The notes: a model not told the origin generated them from the sequence alone. DNA of 64,000 nucleotides from Hymenobacter sublimis (GCF_023101345.1 NZ_CP095848.1:2231501-2295500); one strand, 5' to 3'; counted from the first letter of the stretch, positions 1 through 8,026 are shown. Translations and numbers: made by a program.

Positions 1-2
1 AT

Positions 3-392
3 GCCGAAGCCCGCAACCTGCGCCGCTACCTTACGGGCGGGGGCTTTTTGCACATCGATGATAACTACGGGCTTGATAAGTTTATCCGGCCGGAAATGAA
101 GAAGGTGTTTCCCGAGCTAGAGTTTGTGGAGCTGCCGTTCACGCACCCCGTGTACCACCAGAAGTTTCAGTTTCCGCGCGGCCTGCCCAAGGTGCACGAG
201 CACGACGGCAAGCGCCCCCAGGGCTTCGGGCTGCTCTACAAAGGCCGGCTGGTGTGCTACTACTCGTTTGAGTGCGACCTAGGCAACGGCTGGGAGGACC
301 TGGGCACCTACCCCGAGGACACGCCCGCTACCCACGAAGCTGCCCTGAAAATGGGAGCCAACCTAGTAACCTACGCCCTGACCCAGGACTAA
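3..392 (+). CDS. DUF4159 domain protein, C-terminal part (5' end outside window)
   Basis: The reading frame is open from the left edge; the in-frame TTG at 48 is internal, because the residues before it (LRRYLTGGGFLHIDDNYG) are a conserved part of the DUF4159 domain. The visible part covers the end of that domain and finishes with a long soluble C-terminus (HPVYHQKFQFP, GLLYKGRLVCYYSFECD). DUF4159 proteins in Bacteroidota are usually about 200-220 residues with an N-terminal signal peptide, so roughly 90 residues lie outside the window. Function is unknown; the family often sits near MoxR/DUF58 envelope genes, which cannot be checked here. It ends just before a bidirectional terminator. Confidence 0.85.
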   Translation, partial: AEARNLRRYLTGGGFLHIDDNYGLDKFIRPEMKKVFPELEFVELPFTHPVYHQKFQFPRGLPKVHEHDGKRPQGFGLLYKGRLVCYYSFECDLGNGWEDLGTYPEDTPATHEAALKMGANLVTYALTQD

Positions 393-412
393 CAGGTAGT
401 CGCTAACAACCA

Positions 413-460
413 GAACGAGGGTCCTGCCGCGGAATATATTCCGCGGCAGGACCCTCGTTC
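413..460. terminator. Bidirectional terminator, perfect 48-bp palindrome
   Basis: The 24-base arms are exactly complementary with no loop bases left over. It lies between the convergent DUF4159 gene and the minus-strand gene at 477-1031, so it can end transcripts from both sides. Confidence 0.8.
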
Positions 461-476
461 AGTTCAATTCTCACTC

Positions 477-1031
477 TCAAAACTTGCGCCTCAGGATTTC
501 GCCCAGCACTAAGGCCGTGCGTAAGTCGGCGGGGTTACGTAACCGCTCCGCAAGCGAAGTGGGAGCTTCCCGGCGGCTTTGCTCCTGCTGCCAATAATCC
601 TGCTGAGGTTGCTGCGCCCTGGCCCGGGGTAGCTCGGCTGCCCGGCGGATTTCCCGGCTCGGGGCTTCCAAGGAGCGGGCCGGAATGTTTCGCTCCAGCG
701 AGCGAGCTGGACGATTTATTTCTTCGAGGCTACGGGCGGCTACCGTGGTTTCGCGGGGTAGTGCCCGGCCGGCTGGGGTGGTTTCATCGGTTTCTGAAAC
801 CGGCCCGGATGGGTCAGAGCGGTTCTGGTTTTGCATCTGCCGCAACAGTTCCTCAAATGAGGTGGCGGGCAGCCCCGGTGCCACCGGGCGAGGACGGCCG
901 GCGGGGTCAGGGCGGGAATAGCGCCGTTCCCGCTGCTCCCGGGCTGTAGTTTCGCGCGCCTTTTGCACCATCCGCCAGATGAAGACAGCCAGCCCAATTA
1001 GAAACCAGGCTAGGGTTTGCAGCTTTTCCAT
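477..1031 (-). CDS. Hypothetical membrane-anchored Arg/Pro-rich protein
   Basis: The 184-residue protein starts with one transmembrane segment (LAWFLIGLAVFIWRMV, about residues 7-22) followed by a long low-complexity tail rich in Arg, Pro, Glu and Ala, with repeated (P)ARSLE motifs around residues 100-125. The tail is probably disordered and cytoplasmic, since positive charges follow the anchor. I do not recognise a domain. A perfect TACCTTTG box lies on the minus strand at 1036-1043, only 4 nt before the ATG, which supports this start and suggests a leaderless mRNA. It is a single-gene unit ending at the 413-460 terminator. Confidence 0.65.
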   Translation of the reverse strand: MEKLQTLAWFLIGLAVFIWRMVQKARETTAREQRERRYSRPDPAGRPRPVAPGLPATSFEELLRQMQNQNRSDPSGPVSETDETTPAGRALPRETTVAARSLEEINRPARSLERNIPARSLEAPSREIRRAAELPRARAQQPQQDYWQQEQSRREAPTSLAERLRNPADLRTALVLGEILRRKF

Positions 1032-1035
1032 GCGC

Positions 1036-1043
1036 CAAAGGTA
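1036..1043 (-). promoter_or_regulatory. -7 box TAccTTTG directly before the start codon
   Basis: It matches the Bacteroidota -7 consensus TAnnTTTG. Only 4 nt separate it from the ATG at 1031, so the transcript would start at or next to the start codon. Confidence 0.55.
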
Positions 1044-1124
1044 AACTGGTGAAAACCGAAGTTGTGAAAATTTGGGTAACCAGAACTAGTTCACACCTTC
1101 TCCCCTCACAACTCTACTTTTAAT

Positions 1125-1697
1125 TTACCGCACGCCCTGCTCAGGAAAGCGAGCCTGCTTGGTGCGGTAGAAAGCCTGAATTTCTTCCAGATCCTTTTCG
1201 TAGTCGCCAGTGGGCCAGAAGGCTGGTCCGACGCCGGCTTCTTTGTTTTTATAGTCGAGGTAGCCCAGCAAAATGGGCACGCCGGCGCCCACGGCGGCGT
1301 GGTAGAATCCCTTGCGCCATTTGGGCTGGTACTTGCGGGTGCCTTCGGGGGTAATGAGAATTACCAGTTCGTCGCGCTCCTTAAAGAGCTGCACCATGCC
1401 ATCCACAAGGCTGTTGTTCTTGCTGCGGTCCACGGCCAGGCCCCCGAGGGAACGAACTAGGGCTCCCAGCACCGGAATGGTGGTCCACTCCTTCTTAATG
1501 GTGAGCTTCACATCCACATCCATCAGGAAAAACGCGGCCCGGGCAAACATAAAGTCCCAGTTGCTGGTGTGGGGCGCGGCAATCATCATGCTTTTTTTGG
1601 TGTCAGCCGGCACCTGAGGCCCCAGTCGCCAGCCGGTTATCTTGAACCAGAACTTCGAAAACAGGTACCAAAAAGTAGAGGTTTTGCGTGCAGTCAT
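1125..1697 (-). CDS. PlsC-like lysophospholipid acyltransferase family protein
   Basis: This 190-residue protein has the acyltransferase signature H-x4-D (HTSNWD, about residues 43-48) and the downstream motif TPEGTRK (about residues 116-122) that binds the glycerol phosphate. Such enzymes move an acyl chain from acyl-ACP or acyl-CoA to a lysophospholipid or related acceptor at the inner face of the membrane. It is shorter than canonical PlsC (about 240 residues) and lacks a clear transmembrane segment, as in the short bacterial subgroup that also includes ornithine-lipid-type enzymes, so the acceptor is uncertain. The neighbouring patatin-like lipase on the same strand fits a lipid remodelling role. 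Confidence 0.85.
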   Translation of the reverse strand: MTARKTSTFWYLFSKFWFKITGWRLGPQVPADTKKSMMIAAPHTSNWDFMFARAAFFLMDVDVKLTIKKEWTTIPVLGALVRSLGGLAVDRSKNNSLVDGMVQLFKERDELVILITPEGTRKYQPKWRKGFYHAAVGAGVPILLGYLDYKNKEAGVGPAFWPTGDYEKDLEEIQAFYRTKQARFPEQGVR

Positions 1698-1781
1698 GCG
1701 GAAATAAACGGGTAGCCGGGTGAGAGGAAGCTACCATATGTCAAAGCTAGAGAAATGTACCGGAAGGCCGCATACCCCCAC

Positions 1782-2573
1782 TTAGCGGGGTTGCAGCAAA
1801 GCCCGCAGCTCCGCGGCCCGGCCCAACGTGTAGCGGTAGCCTATATCGAATAGCTCCGGGGCGCGCTTGTACTGGGTCATGCGGTAGGCCCCCAGCTCCG
1901 GTGGCTCCAGCAATAGAGCGCAGTGCTGCTTGCTGGGTAAGGTGTTGGCGCCCACGGCCAGGTTCAGGGTCCGCTCAATCAGGCCGCGCAGGGTAGTAAT
2001 GCGCGGCTCCCGGTGGGGCGGATTGGAGTGGACGCCCACTATCTGCAGGCCAGGTATTCCAAGTAAAGCGTCGGTAGGCAAATTGTTGAGTAGGCCACCG
2101 TCTACCAGGTGGCGGCCCTGGTATTCTACCGGCCGGTAGAGCACTGGCACGGCCGAAGAAGCCAGCAAGGGCGGAATTAGGGGCCCCTGGGAGAAACGAA
2201 CACTGGTGCCCTCGGCAATATCCGTTGCTACCAGCGTCAGCGGAATACGCAGCTTTTCGAAGGTAGCATCGAGGCCTAAGTGCTGCTTGAAAAGCTCCCC
2301 TATTCCGTCAATGCGCAGCAGCCCATACCGGCTCAGCGAAATGCGCGTTAGCTGCCCCAGGCTCACTTCCTGAAACAGACGCAATATCTCGCGGGGGGCC
2401 ACGCCGGCCGCATAGAAGGTGGCGGCAATGGCTCCCGAGGATACGCCCGCTAGGTGGCCGATGGGCAGCTGCAACTCATCTAGGGCAGCTAGCACGCCCA
2501 AATGGGCAATGCCGCGCGCCCCTCCCCCCGAAAACGCCAGCCCCAGCTGTTGTGGTTGGTTTATCTCATTCAT
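1782..2573 (-). CDS. Patatin-like phospholipase family protein
   Basis: The protein shows all patatin hallmarks: the oxyanion-hole loop SGGGARGIAHLG (about residues 15-26), the nucleophile elbow G-x-S-x-G as GVSSG (about residues 43-47), and the catalytic Asp in DGGLLNNLP (about residue 158). It therefore uses a Ser-Asp dyad to hydrolyse acyl esters of phospholipids. There is no signal peptide, so it is expected in the cytoplasm or at the inner membrane, like the RssA/YjjU type. Its 263-residue length is normal for that type. It reads in the same direction as the acyltransferase downstream, 84 bp away. Confidence 0.88.
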   Translation of the reverse strand: MNEINQPQQLGLAFSGGGARGIAHLGVLAALDELQLPIGHLAGVSSGAIAATFYAAGVAPREILRLFQEVSLGQLTRISLSRYGLLRIDGIGELFKQHLGLDATFEKLRIPLTLVATDIAEGTSVRFSQGPLIPPLLASSAVPVLYRPVEYQGRHLVDGGLLNNLPTDALLGIPGLQIVGVHSNPPHREPRITTLRGLIERTLNLAVGANTLPSKQHCALLLEPPELGAYRMTQYKRAPELFDIGYRYTLGRAAELRALLQPR

Positions 2574-2649
2574 GGTGGCCTTTAACGCCGTAAAGATGCC
2601 TACAGCTGTGCTAGACCCAACAAAACCGGTAGTCGCGCCGGCCCGCGGG

Positions 2650-3498
2650 CTATAAGTCCGTCAGCTTCAGTGTATCAGCTACGCGCACGCCTTTCTCAGT
2701 ATGCTGCACCGTGATGCACTCGGTATGAGCGTCATGCTCCAGTACCAGCACCCAGTTTTCGTCGGCGGCGCGGCGCAGCACTCGCTCCTTCTCCTCCAGC
2801 GTTATGAGCGGGCGCATGTCGTAGCCCATCACGTAGGGCAAGGGCACGTGGCCGGCGCTAGGTAGTAGGTCGGCCATAAACGCCAGGGTGCGGCCTTTGT
2901 AGTGTAGCACGGGCACCATCATCTTCTCGGTGTGGCCATCAGCCAAGATAATTTCCCGGAAGCAGGACAGCTCCGTCGGCACAGCGCCTGCCGGGTCGAT
3001 AAAGCGCAGGTGGCCACTTTCCTGAATGGGCAAAATATTCTCCTTCAGGAAACTAGCTTTTTCGCGGGCATTGGGCGTTACGGCCCAGTCCCAATGGTTT
3101 TGGTTGCTCCAGTAGGTAGCGTTGGGGAAAGCCAGGTGCAGCTTATCGTCCGGGGTGCGCACCACTGAGCCTCCGCAATGGTCAAAATGCAGGTGGGTCA
3201 GGAATACGTCGGTAATGTCGGGGGCGGTGAAGCCGAGCTTACGCAGGGATTTTTCCAGGGTGTCGTCGCCGTGCAAGTAAAAATGTCCCCGAAACTTCTG
3301 GTCCTGCTTGTCGCCGATGCCGTTATCCACCAAAATCAGTCGCTGACCGTCCTCAATCAGCAGGCAGCGCATGGCCCAGGTGCACATGTTGTTTTCGTCG
3401 GCCGGATTAAACTTTTGCCACATGCTTTTGGGCACTACCCCAAACATGGCGCCGCCATCGAGTTTAAACAAGCCGGTATCAAGGGTATGAACGGTCAT
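2650..3498 (-). CDS. MBL-fold metallo-hydrolase (lactonase/quinoprotein-relay type)
   Basis: The metallo-beta-lactamase metal site is visible as THLHFDHCGG (HxHxDH, about residues 101-110), with further ligands likely in ILADGHTE and MADLLPS. The 282-residue length and the layout resemble the AHL-lactonase/parathion-hydrolase branch of the fold. Enzymes in this branch hydrolyse lactones or esters with two metal ions; the substrate cannot be read from sequence. No signal peptide is present. It is followed upstream by an inverted-repeat element (3551-3650) that separates it from accA. Confidence 0.85.
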   Translation of the reverse strand: MTVHTLDTGLFKLDGGAMFGVVPKSMWQKFNPADENNMCTWAMRCLLIEDGQRLILVDNGIGDKQDQKFRGHFYLHGDDTLEKSLRKLGFTAPDITDVFLTHLHFDHCGGSVVRTPDDKLHLAFPNATYWSNQNHWDWAVTPNAREKASFLKENILPIQESGHLRFIDPAGAVPTELSCFREIILADGHTEKMMVPVLHYKGRTLAFMADLLPSAGHVPLPYVMGYDMRPLITLEEKERVLRRAADENWVLVLEHDAHTECITVQHTEKGVRVADTLKLTDL

Positions 3499-3550
3499 CG
3501 GGTAGGATTGAGGGGTGGGATGTAGCGGTTATTCTGGTTTATAGAGGAAA

Positions 3551-3650
3551 CAGAACGACATGCTCAGCGTGCCGAAGCATCTCTACGGCAGCTAACTTAA
3601 TTGATTAGCCACCGGTAGGAATGCTTCGGCACGCTGAGCATGTCGTTCTG
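3551..3650. repeat. Inverted-repeat element with perfect 30-bp arms (CGAAGCATCTC family)
   Basis: The arms 3551-3580 and 3621-3650 are perfect inverted copies separated by 40 bases. The arm contains GCCGAAGCATCTC, which recurs in the element at 42819-42913, so this is a dispersed REP-like family. It sits between two genes and may also act as a terminator for accA. Confidence 0.8.
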
Positions 3651-3667
3651 GTTTTGTTCTGACGGGC

Positions 3668-4615
3668 TTACTCTACTACCACGCCCATATTCGAGAACTT
3701 ATCGATGCGCTGGCTAATGCGCTCATCCTGGGGTAAAGCCTCTAGCTCGTCGAGGGTTTTGAGGATGGTTTTCTTCAGGTTTTTGATCATGGTAGCGGCA
3801 TCAGTATGCGCGCCCCCGAGCGGTTCCTTCACGATACCATCCACGAGGCCAGCTTTGAGCATGTCGGTCGCCGTGAGCTTGAGGGCCTCGGCAGCCTGCT
3901 CCTTATAGTCCCAGCTGCGCCACAGGATGCTGCTGCACGACTCAGGCGAAATCACGGAGTACCAGGTGTTTTCCAGCATCAGCACCCGGTCGCCGATGGC
4001 AATACCCAGGGCCCCGCCGGAAGCGCCTTCCCCGATGACAATGCAGATAACGGGCACCTTCAGCAGGAACATTTCCTTAAGGTTGCGAGCAATGGCCTCG
4101 CCTTGTCCCCGCTCCTCGGCCTCCAGGCCCGGAAACGCGCCAGGCGTATCAATCAGGGTGACAATGGGCTTGTTGAACTTCTCGGCCAGCTTCATCAGGC
4201 GCAAGGCCTTGCGGTAGCCCTCGGGGTTGGGCATGCCGAAATTACGAAACTGGCGCTGCTTAGTATTGCGCCCCTTCTGCTGCCCAATAAACATCACCGA
4301 GCGGCCATCAAGATCGGCAAATCCGCCCACCATAGCCTTATCGTCGGCCACAGTCCGGTCGCCGTGCAGCTCAATAAACTTCTCGGTCATGCCCTCAATG
4401 TAGTCAAGGGTATAGGGCCGGTCGGGGTGGCGCGAGAGTTGCACGCGCTGCCAGCGGGTGAGGTTGGCGTAGGTTTCCTTTTTGAGGGCTTTGATTTTGG
4501 CTTCGAGGGCCGTCACGGCATCCGACACATCCACCTGGCTATCGAGGGCCAGTTGTTGCATTTCACGGAGCTTGCCTTCGAGAGCGGCAATCGGTTGTTC
4601 GAAATCGAGGAGCAT
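3668..4615 (-). CDS. accA: Acetyl-CoA carboxylase carboxyltransferase subunit alpha
   Basis: AccA forms the carboxyltransferase of acetyl-CoA carboxylase with AccD and transfers carboxyl from biotin to acetyl-CoA to give malonyl-CoA for fatty-acid synthesis. The sequence has the AccA N-terminal coil ([16 protein letters not shown]), the crotonase-fold core with [20 protein letters not shown] and the conserved [15 protein letters not shown], and the [18 protein letters not shown] stretch. I chose the ATG at 4615 (315 residues, the usual length) over an upstream in-frame start at 4690, because a -7 box (TAccTTTG, 4666-4673 minus) would lie inside the longer version. It is monocistronic here. 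Confidence 0.97.
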   Translation of the reverse strand: MLLDFEQPIAALEGKLREMQQLALDSQVDVSDAVTALEAKIKALKKETYANLTRWQRVQLSRHPDRPYTLDYIEGMTEKFIELHGDRTVADDKAMVGGFADLDGRSVMFIGQQKGRNTKQRQFRNFGMPNPEGYRKALRLMKLAEKFNKPIVTLIDTPGAFPGLEAEERGQGEAIARNLKEMFLLKVPVICIVIGEGASGGALGIAIGDRVLMLENTWYSVISPESCSSILWRSWDYKEQAAEALKLTATDMLKAGLVDGIVKEPLGGAHTDAATMIKNLKKTILKTLDELEALPQDERISQRIDKFSNMGVVVE

Positions 4616-4665
4616 TGCCACGGCAGGGTACGTCTTGGAGGGTACGAGGGGGAATGAGAAGAAAG

Positions 4666-4673
4666 CAAAGGTA
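4666..4673 (-). promoter_or_regulatory. -7 box for accA
   Basis: TAccTTTG on the minus strand predicts a start about 45 nt before the ATG at 4615. This decides the start codon of accA. Confidence 0.5.
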
Positions 4674-4795
4674 AGCGACGAGGCTGACACGGCGCACTGC
4701 CGGTTGCTGTCGATTTCTTTGATTTTTTTTCTGCCTGAGCAACAGCCATCAACGCGAGCGGAGCCGGTTTTTTTCAGCTTTTTTTACTTTCACTG

Positions 4796-4826
4796 TTGCG
4801 CAGTCCAATCCGGACCTCTACTTTTG
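4796..4826 (+). promoter_or_regulatory. Promoter of the first tRNA-Asp
   Basis: A -33 TTG (4796-4798) and a -7 box TACTTTTG (4819-4826) are 20 nt apart, matching the Bacteroidota promoter layout. They lie about 40 nt before the tRNA. Confidence 0.6.
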
Positions 4827-4867
4827 CACCACTTCACCGCCACTCGGGCCGCGAAGTAGAACAACCT

Positions 4868-4941
4868 GGTTCGGTAGTTCAGTCGGTTAGAATGCCGCCC
4901 TGTCACGGCGGAGGTCGCGGGTTCGAGTCCCGTCCGGACCG
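4868..4941 (+). tRNA. tRNA-Asp (anticodon GTC)
   Basis: The acceptor stem pairs GGTTCGG with CCGGACC (one G-U pair). The D-loop (AGTTCAGTCGGTTAGA), the anticodon arm CCGCCCTGTCACGGCGG with GTC in the loop, and the T-arm GCGGGTTCGAGTCCCGT are all regular. CCA is not encoded. It is identical over its full length to the copy at 5281-5354. Confidence 0.97.
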
Positions 4942-4943
4942 CG

Positions 4944-4980
4944 AAGGCCCTTCAGATTCATCTGAAGGGCCTTTTGCTTT
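4944..4980 (+). terminator. Rho-independent terminator of the first tRNA-Asp
   Basis: The 13-bp stem AAGGCCCTTCAGA/TCTGAAGGGCCTT is followed by a T-rich run and begins 2 nt after the tRNA. Confidence 0.85.
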
Positions 4981-5204
4981 TTCAACTGCTCCAAGCTTCT
5001 ATCCTACCCCCCAACACAGATTGGTGTTTGGTTCGGCTGTAGTTGATAGGCTAAATCTGTCGCGGGCTAAATACCTGCGGATATAGCCCTAGGTTTACAT
5101 GATTAAGACAGAAGGTTGAAAAATATTTTTGTCTCCTATTTCATTTAGTAACAGTACACTACCCTCAAAAAAGGGCTTTAACAGACCGTTAATGCACTTT
5201 TTTA

Positions 5205-5236
5205 TTTGCACAGCCCAAAACACCAGTCTATATTTG
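5205..5236 (+). promoter_or_regulatory. Promoter of the second tRNA-Asp
   Basis: A -33 TTTG (5205-5208) and a -7 box TATATTTG (5229-5236) are separated by 20 nt, an excellent match to the Bacteroidota consensus. The upstream 120 nt are AT-rich and have no gene. Confidence 0.7.
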
Positions 5237-5280
5237 CATCACAATAACGGAAAGCACCCGGCTTTTTAGTTAAGGTAAAC

Positions 5281-5354
5281 GGTTCGGTAGTTCAGTCGGT
5301 TAGAATGCCGCCCTGTCACGGCGGAGGTCGCGGGTTCGAGTCCCGTCCGGACCG
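5281..5354 (+). tRNA. tRNA-Asp (anticodon GTC), second copy
   Basis: This is an exact duplicate of the tRNA at 4868-4941 with the same cloverleaf and anticodon loop CTGTCAC. It has its own promoter and terminator, so the two copies are separate transcription units rather than a tandem operon. Confidence 0.97.
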
Positions 5355-5355
5355 C

Positions 5356-5391
5356 AAAAAGCTCCAGCATCATCTGATGCTGGGGCTTTTT
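5356..5391 (+). terminator. Rho-independent terminator of the second tRNA-Asp
   Basis: The 16-base arms AAAAGCTCCAGCATCA and TGATGCTGGGGCTTTT pair with one mismatch near the base and end in a T run. The stem differs from that of the first copy. Confidence 0.85.
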
Positions 5392-5460
5392 CGATTTTAC
5401 ATCACCTCAAAGACGCGTTAGTTTGCATAACGCGGACCTTTATTACCTAGTGCTCCTTCC

Positions 5461-6417
5461 CTACAGGTTTGCCGCCATCCGGTGGGCCAGATCTTCAATG
5501 TCAAAGCGACGGGCCAGCACGTGCAGCCAATCAGGAGGAATAGCGGCTTCTCCGTAACAGAGGCCAGCCAGACCACCGGTTACGGCCCCGGTCGTATCCG
5601 CATCATCGCCGAGGTTAACGGCTGCCAACACCGTTTCGGTGAAGGTTTCGTAGCGCAGCAGGCACCACAGCGCTGCCTCCAAGGTGTGCAGCACGTAGCC
5701 GCCGCTGTTGATGGCCGACACGGGCGCATCAGGCAGCCGGCCGCTAAGAGTGCGCTCGAAGTAGCTGGTCTCCCGAGCCGGAATATTTAGCGCCAGCAAT
5801 TGGGCCGGTGCTTCCTGACAGAGCCGCAGGTAGGCTGGGGCCGGCGTAAGCCCAGCGCGCAGGTAGCGGGCCATCTCCAAGTAGAGAAAGCAGGCCACGG
5901 CGGAACGGATATGGCCGTGAGTGACGGCCGAAACATCGAAAATGGCAGCGAAGCGGCTGGCCAGGGAGGTTTCCAGCTGATAAAAGGCCAGTGGCAGAAT
6001 CCGCATCAGCGAGCCGTTGCCATTGCTGTACTCATCGGTGTCACCGGCTAGAATCAAGCCGGGAACAGATTGCAGGCGGTTGAGGGCCTCGCGGGTAGTA
6101 ATGCCGATATCAAATACGGAGCCGTGGGGTGTCCAATAGCCATACTCATACCAGTTGATGAAGCGACGAGTTAGGTCGCCTAAATCGTAGCCGTGCGCTA
6201 AAGTCTCCGCCAAGCAAAAGGTCAAGGAGGCGTCGTCAGACCAGGTACCGGCGGGCTGGTTGTGGGTCCCATACGCACGCATGTGCACGACGGGGTCGAG
6301 GCGCCGGGCCGCGCGGCTCTGAAACTCCACCGGTACACCCAAGGCGTCGCCGACAGCCAGGCCCAGCAGAGCCGCCCGAATCTGGGTTTCTGTGGAAGAT
6401 GAAGAAGGAGGTAGCAT
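5461..6417 (-). CDS. ADP-ribosylglycohydrolase family protein (DraG-like)
   Basis: The DraG fold is shown by its three conserved metal-binding motifs: GLAVGDALGVPVEF near residue 18, WSDDASLT near residue 60, and the late motif NLGDDADTTGAVTGGLAGL around residue 270. The last holds the paired Asp residues of the dinuclear Mg or Mn site. The family removes ADP-ribose from modified side chains or hydrolyses related ADP-ribose esters. Length (318 residues) is normal and there is no signal peptide. It is 16 bp downstream of a HAD phosphatase on the same strand and very likely co-transcribed. Both genes lie immediately downstream of the RNA-repair genes, where ADP-ribose handling would make sense; that link is inference. 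Confidence 0.9.
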   Translation of the reverse strand: MLPPSSSSTETQIRAALLGLAVGDALGVPVEFQSRAARRLDPVVHMRAYGTHNQPAGTWSDDASLTFCLAETLAHGYDLGDLTRRFINWYEYGYWTPHGSVFDIGITTREALNRLQSVPGLILAGDTDEYSNGNGSLMRILPLAFYQLETSLASRFAAIFDVSAVTHGHIRSAVACFLYLEMARYLRAGLTPAPAYLRLCQEAPAQLLALNIPARETSYFERTLSGRLPDAPVSAINSGGYVLHTLEAALWCLLRYETFTETVLAAVNLGDDADTTGAVTGGLAGLCYGEAAIPPDWLHVLARRFDIEDLAHRMAANL

Positions 6418-6433
6418 ATCTATTTAAGTATTA

Positions 6434-7105
6434 TTAAGCCACAAGGGGTAACAGCTCTGCTAAGCTGCCAATGCGGTGGGCGGGTTTAAAGGCGGCACAA
6501 TCAGGGGCGTGGCCGAAGCCATAGGAAGCCCAGCAGGCCGCAATGCCGCAGTTTCGGGCGAACTGCAGATCCGTGGCCGTGTCGCCAATCATGAGGGTAG
6601 TGGCAAGAGTGAACTGCGGAAACCGGGGCTGAATCCGCTGAGTAAACAGGGCCGGGTCGGGCTTGAGTGGCAGCGGCGTGGCAGCCATGGGGTCGTCGCC
6701 TAGCACCAGGGCAGCGTACGCGCGCAAGCCTAGCCGCGCCAGCGAATTCTCTAGAATAGCTAATCCCTTGTTGCTGATAATGGCCACCGTACACCCGCGG
6801 GCAACGGCCGTAGCCAGTACCTGCTGGGCGCCGGGAAAAGGAGTAACCAGCGGCTCGGCCTCGGCGCTATAAATGCGGCGGTAGGTTTCAACCCAGGTAG
6901 CGGGTAGCGGGCTGGTACCAGCTGGGTGCAGTGCCAATAGGGTTTCGGCGAGGGGCAGCCCCTGTTGCACTACCGCCTGCAGGGCCGGCTCCACGGGCTC
7001 AACCAAGCCGAATTCCTGAAACGTACGCCGCAGAGAGTACTTGATGGCGTTGCGGGTATCGCAGAGCGTGCCATCATAATCAAACAATAACAGGGAGTAG
7101 CTCAT
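6434..7105 (-). CDS. HAD family hydrolase (phosphoglycolate-phosphatase-like)
   Basis: All HAD motifs are present: DYDGTLCDT with the nucleophile Asp (about residue 9), IISNKG (motif II, about residue 111), LKPDP (motif III Lys, about residue 148) and MIGDTATDLQFA (motif IV, about residue 173). An alpha-helical cap lies between motifs I and II, as in class I phosphatases such as Gph. The enzyme dephosphorylates a small phosphorylated metabolite; the substrate is not known. It is the first gene of a two-gene unit with the DraG-like gene (16-bp gap). A weak TActTTcG box lies 6 nt before its ATG. Confidence 0.88.
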   Translation of the reverse strand: MSYSLLLFDYDGTLCDTRNAIKYSLRRTFQEFGLVEPVEPALQAVVQQGLPLAETLLALHPAGTSPLPATWVETYRRIYSAEAEPLVTPFPGAQQVLATAVARGCTVAIISNKGLAILENSLARLGLRAYAALVLGDDPMAATPLPLKPDPALFTQRIQPRFPQFTLATTLMIGDTATDLQFARNCGIAACWASYGFGHAPDCAAFKPAHRIGSLAELLPLVA

Positions 7106-7412
7106 TCGTCACGAAAGTACGGGAAGGCATCTTGTGGAAGGCTGCCAAGGGAAGAAACCGTCCTACTCTGGCAAAAAGGATCGTCATTCGGCTGCTCAGA
7201 ACAAGGTTACTAGTAGCACATGGAGCACGATGGTTTCTAGATTTTGAGCAACTACGAAAGTGCTGCTCTAGAGGCTGGTCGCGCGCTGCTGGTTCAGCGG
7301 CAAGGCTCCGATGCGTAGGAGGAGCTTTGCCCCCACTCGCCCCGGGCCCACTCGGGCCAGCCTGTCAGGATGGGGGGTAACCGGCTGGGTGAGGAAGTTG
7401 GGTCGTGCTGCC

Positions 7413-7556
7413 TCATCCCCTTTTCATACAAGCGGCGGTTAGGGCGTCCGTTGACCGGAACACTTTGGTGAAGTGGCTGCGCTGCTGGGCCGTGGCTGAG
7501 AACGGTAGCAGGCCTATGCAAATGAGGAGTGCTCCGGCGCGCAAGAATTGGAACAT
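7413..7556 (-). CDS. Possible small secreted protein, perhaps frame-shifted
   Basis: The 47-residue ORF begins MFQFLRAGALLICIGLLPF and ends its hydrophobic stretch with SATAQQ, a convincing signal peptide and cleavage site. Only about 23 residues follow before the stop at 7413. An overlapping minus-strand frame (down to 7294) continues with basic sequence (NRRLYEKGMRQHD), so the present ORF may be the 5' part of a gene broken by a frameshift. No clear ribosome-binding site or promoter box is visible. It lies near the two small basic secreted proteins and may be a decayed relative. Confidence 0.3.
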   Translation of the reverse strand: MFQFLRAGALLICIGLLPFSATAQQRSHFTKVFRSTDALTAACMKRG

Positions 7557-7677
7557 AGATTAGGAATAATATAAATTCTACCAGTCAGGTGCTTTAATCG
7601 GGCACATTCCACAATCCACTGCTGACTTTTTTTGCGTACTGCCCGTATTCTGGCCGAATAGTTGCCGTCCGGAGTCC

Positions 7678-7685
7678 TACTTTTG
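7678..7685 (+). promoter_or_regulatory. -7 box for the small secreted protein gene
   Basis: TACTTTTG matches TAnnTTTG and lies 31 nt before the ATG at 7717. No well-spaced -33 TTG is visible. Confidence 0.45.
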
Positions 7686-7716
7686 CCTCCCCATTTGCGG
7701 CTTTACTTCTTTTGAT

Positions 7717-7998
7717 ATGCCTAGACTTTTCCTACTTCTCTGGCTGATGCTGATGGCATTGGTTGATGTGAGCCCAGCCCTGGGTCAGGGCGGCCCGGCA
7801 GCCCGCGCCAAAATGCGCGGCAAAACCTACGTGCACCGCCCCAATTACCGCACCTATAAAGGAGGAGGCCGCCGGGCCCGCAAGAAGCGCACGGCCCGCT
7901 ACCGGCAGCGGTGGTACCAGATCTGGCGCAAACGGAAAAGAACTACAACTCCGGCCCCCAAGCAGCCCTCGCGCAACCAAACCATTGGTGGAGGCTAG
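7717..7998 (+). CDS. Small basic secreted protein, paralogue A
   Basis: The 93-residue product has a signal peptide (MPRLFLLLWLMLMALVDVSP, cleavage likely after ALG) and a mature part that is extremely rich in Arg and Lys. It shares the core ARAKMRGKTYVHRPNYRTYK with the protein encoded at 8161-8397 (ARAKMRGKTYTHRPFYKRYK). I do not recognise the family. The strong positive charge of an exported peptide suggests binding to lipopolysaccharide, extracellular DNA or polysaccharide, but that is a guess. It has its own promoter box and a hairpin terminator after the stop. Confidence 0.65.
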   Translation: MPRLFLLLWLMLMALVDVSPALGQGGPAARAKMRGKTYVHRPNYRTYKGGGRRARKKRTARYRQRWYQIWRKRKRTTTPAPKQPSRNQTIGGG

Positions 7999-8026
7999 CG
8001 GCAAGCTGCTATAAGTCATTAGTAAC

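Larger units (their letters stand above)
7106..7716. other. Gene-poor interval of about 600 bp
   Basis: There is no convincing full-length gene. The minus strand holds a short ORF with a signal-peptide-like start (7413-7556, listed separately), and an overlapping frame continues to 7294, which may be a frame-shifted remnant. The right end holds the promoter of the small secreted protein at 7717. Confidence 0.5.

Noticed and set aside
3806..4657. 283-codon plus-strand ORF opposite accA
   Set aside because: It is an antisense shadow of accA with no recognisable motif and no start signal.
4868..5354. tRNA-Asp pair as attachment sites of an integrated island
   Set aside because: The interval between the two tRNA genes is only 339 bp, has no integrase, and the full tRNA is duplicated rather than a 3' fragment.
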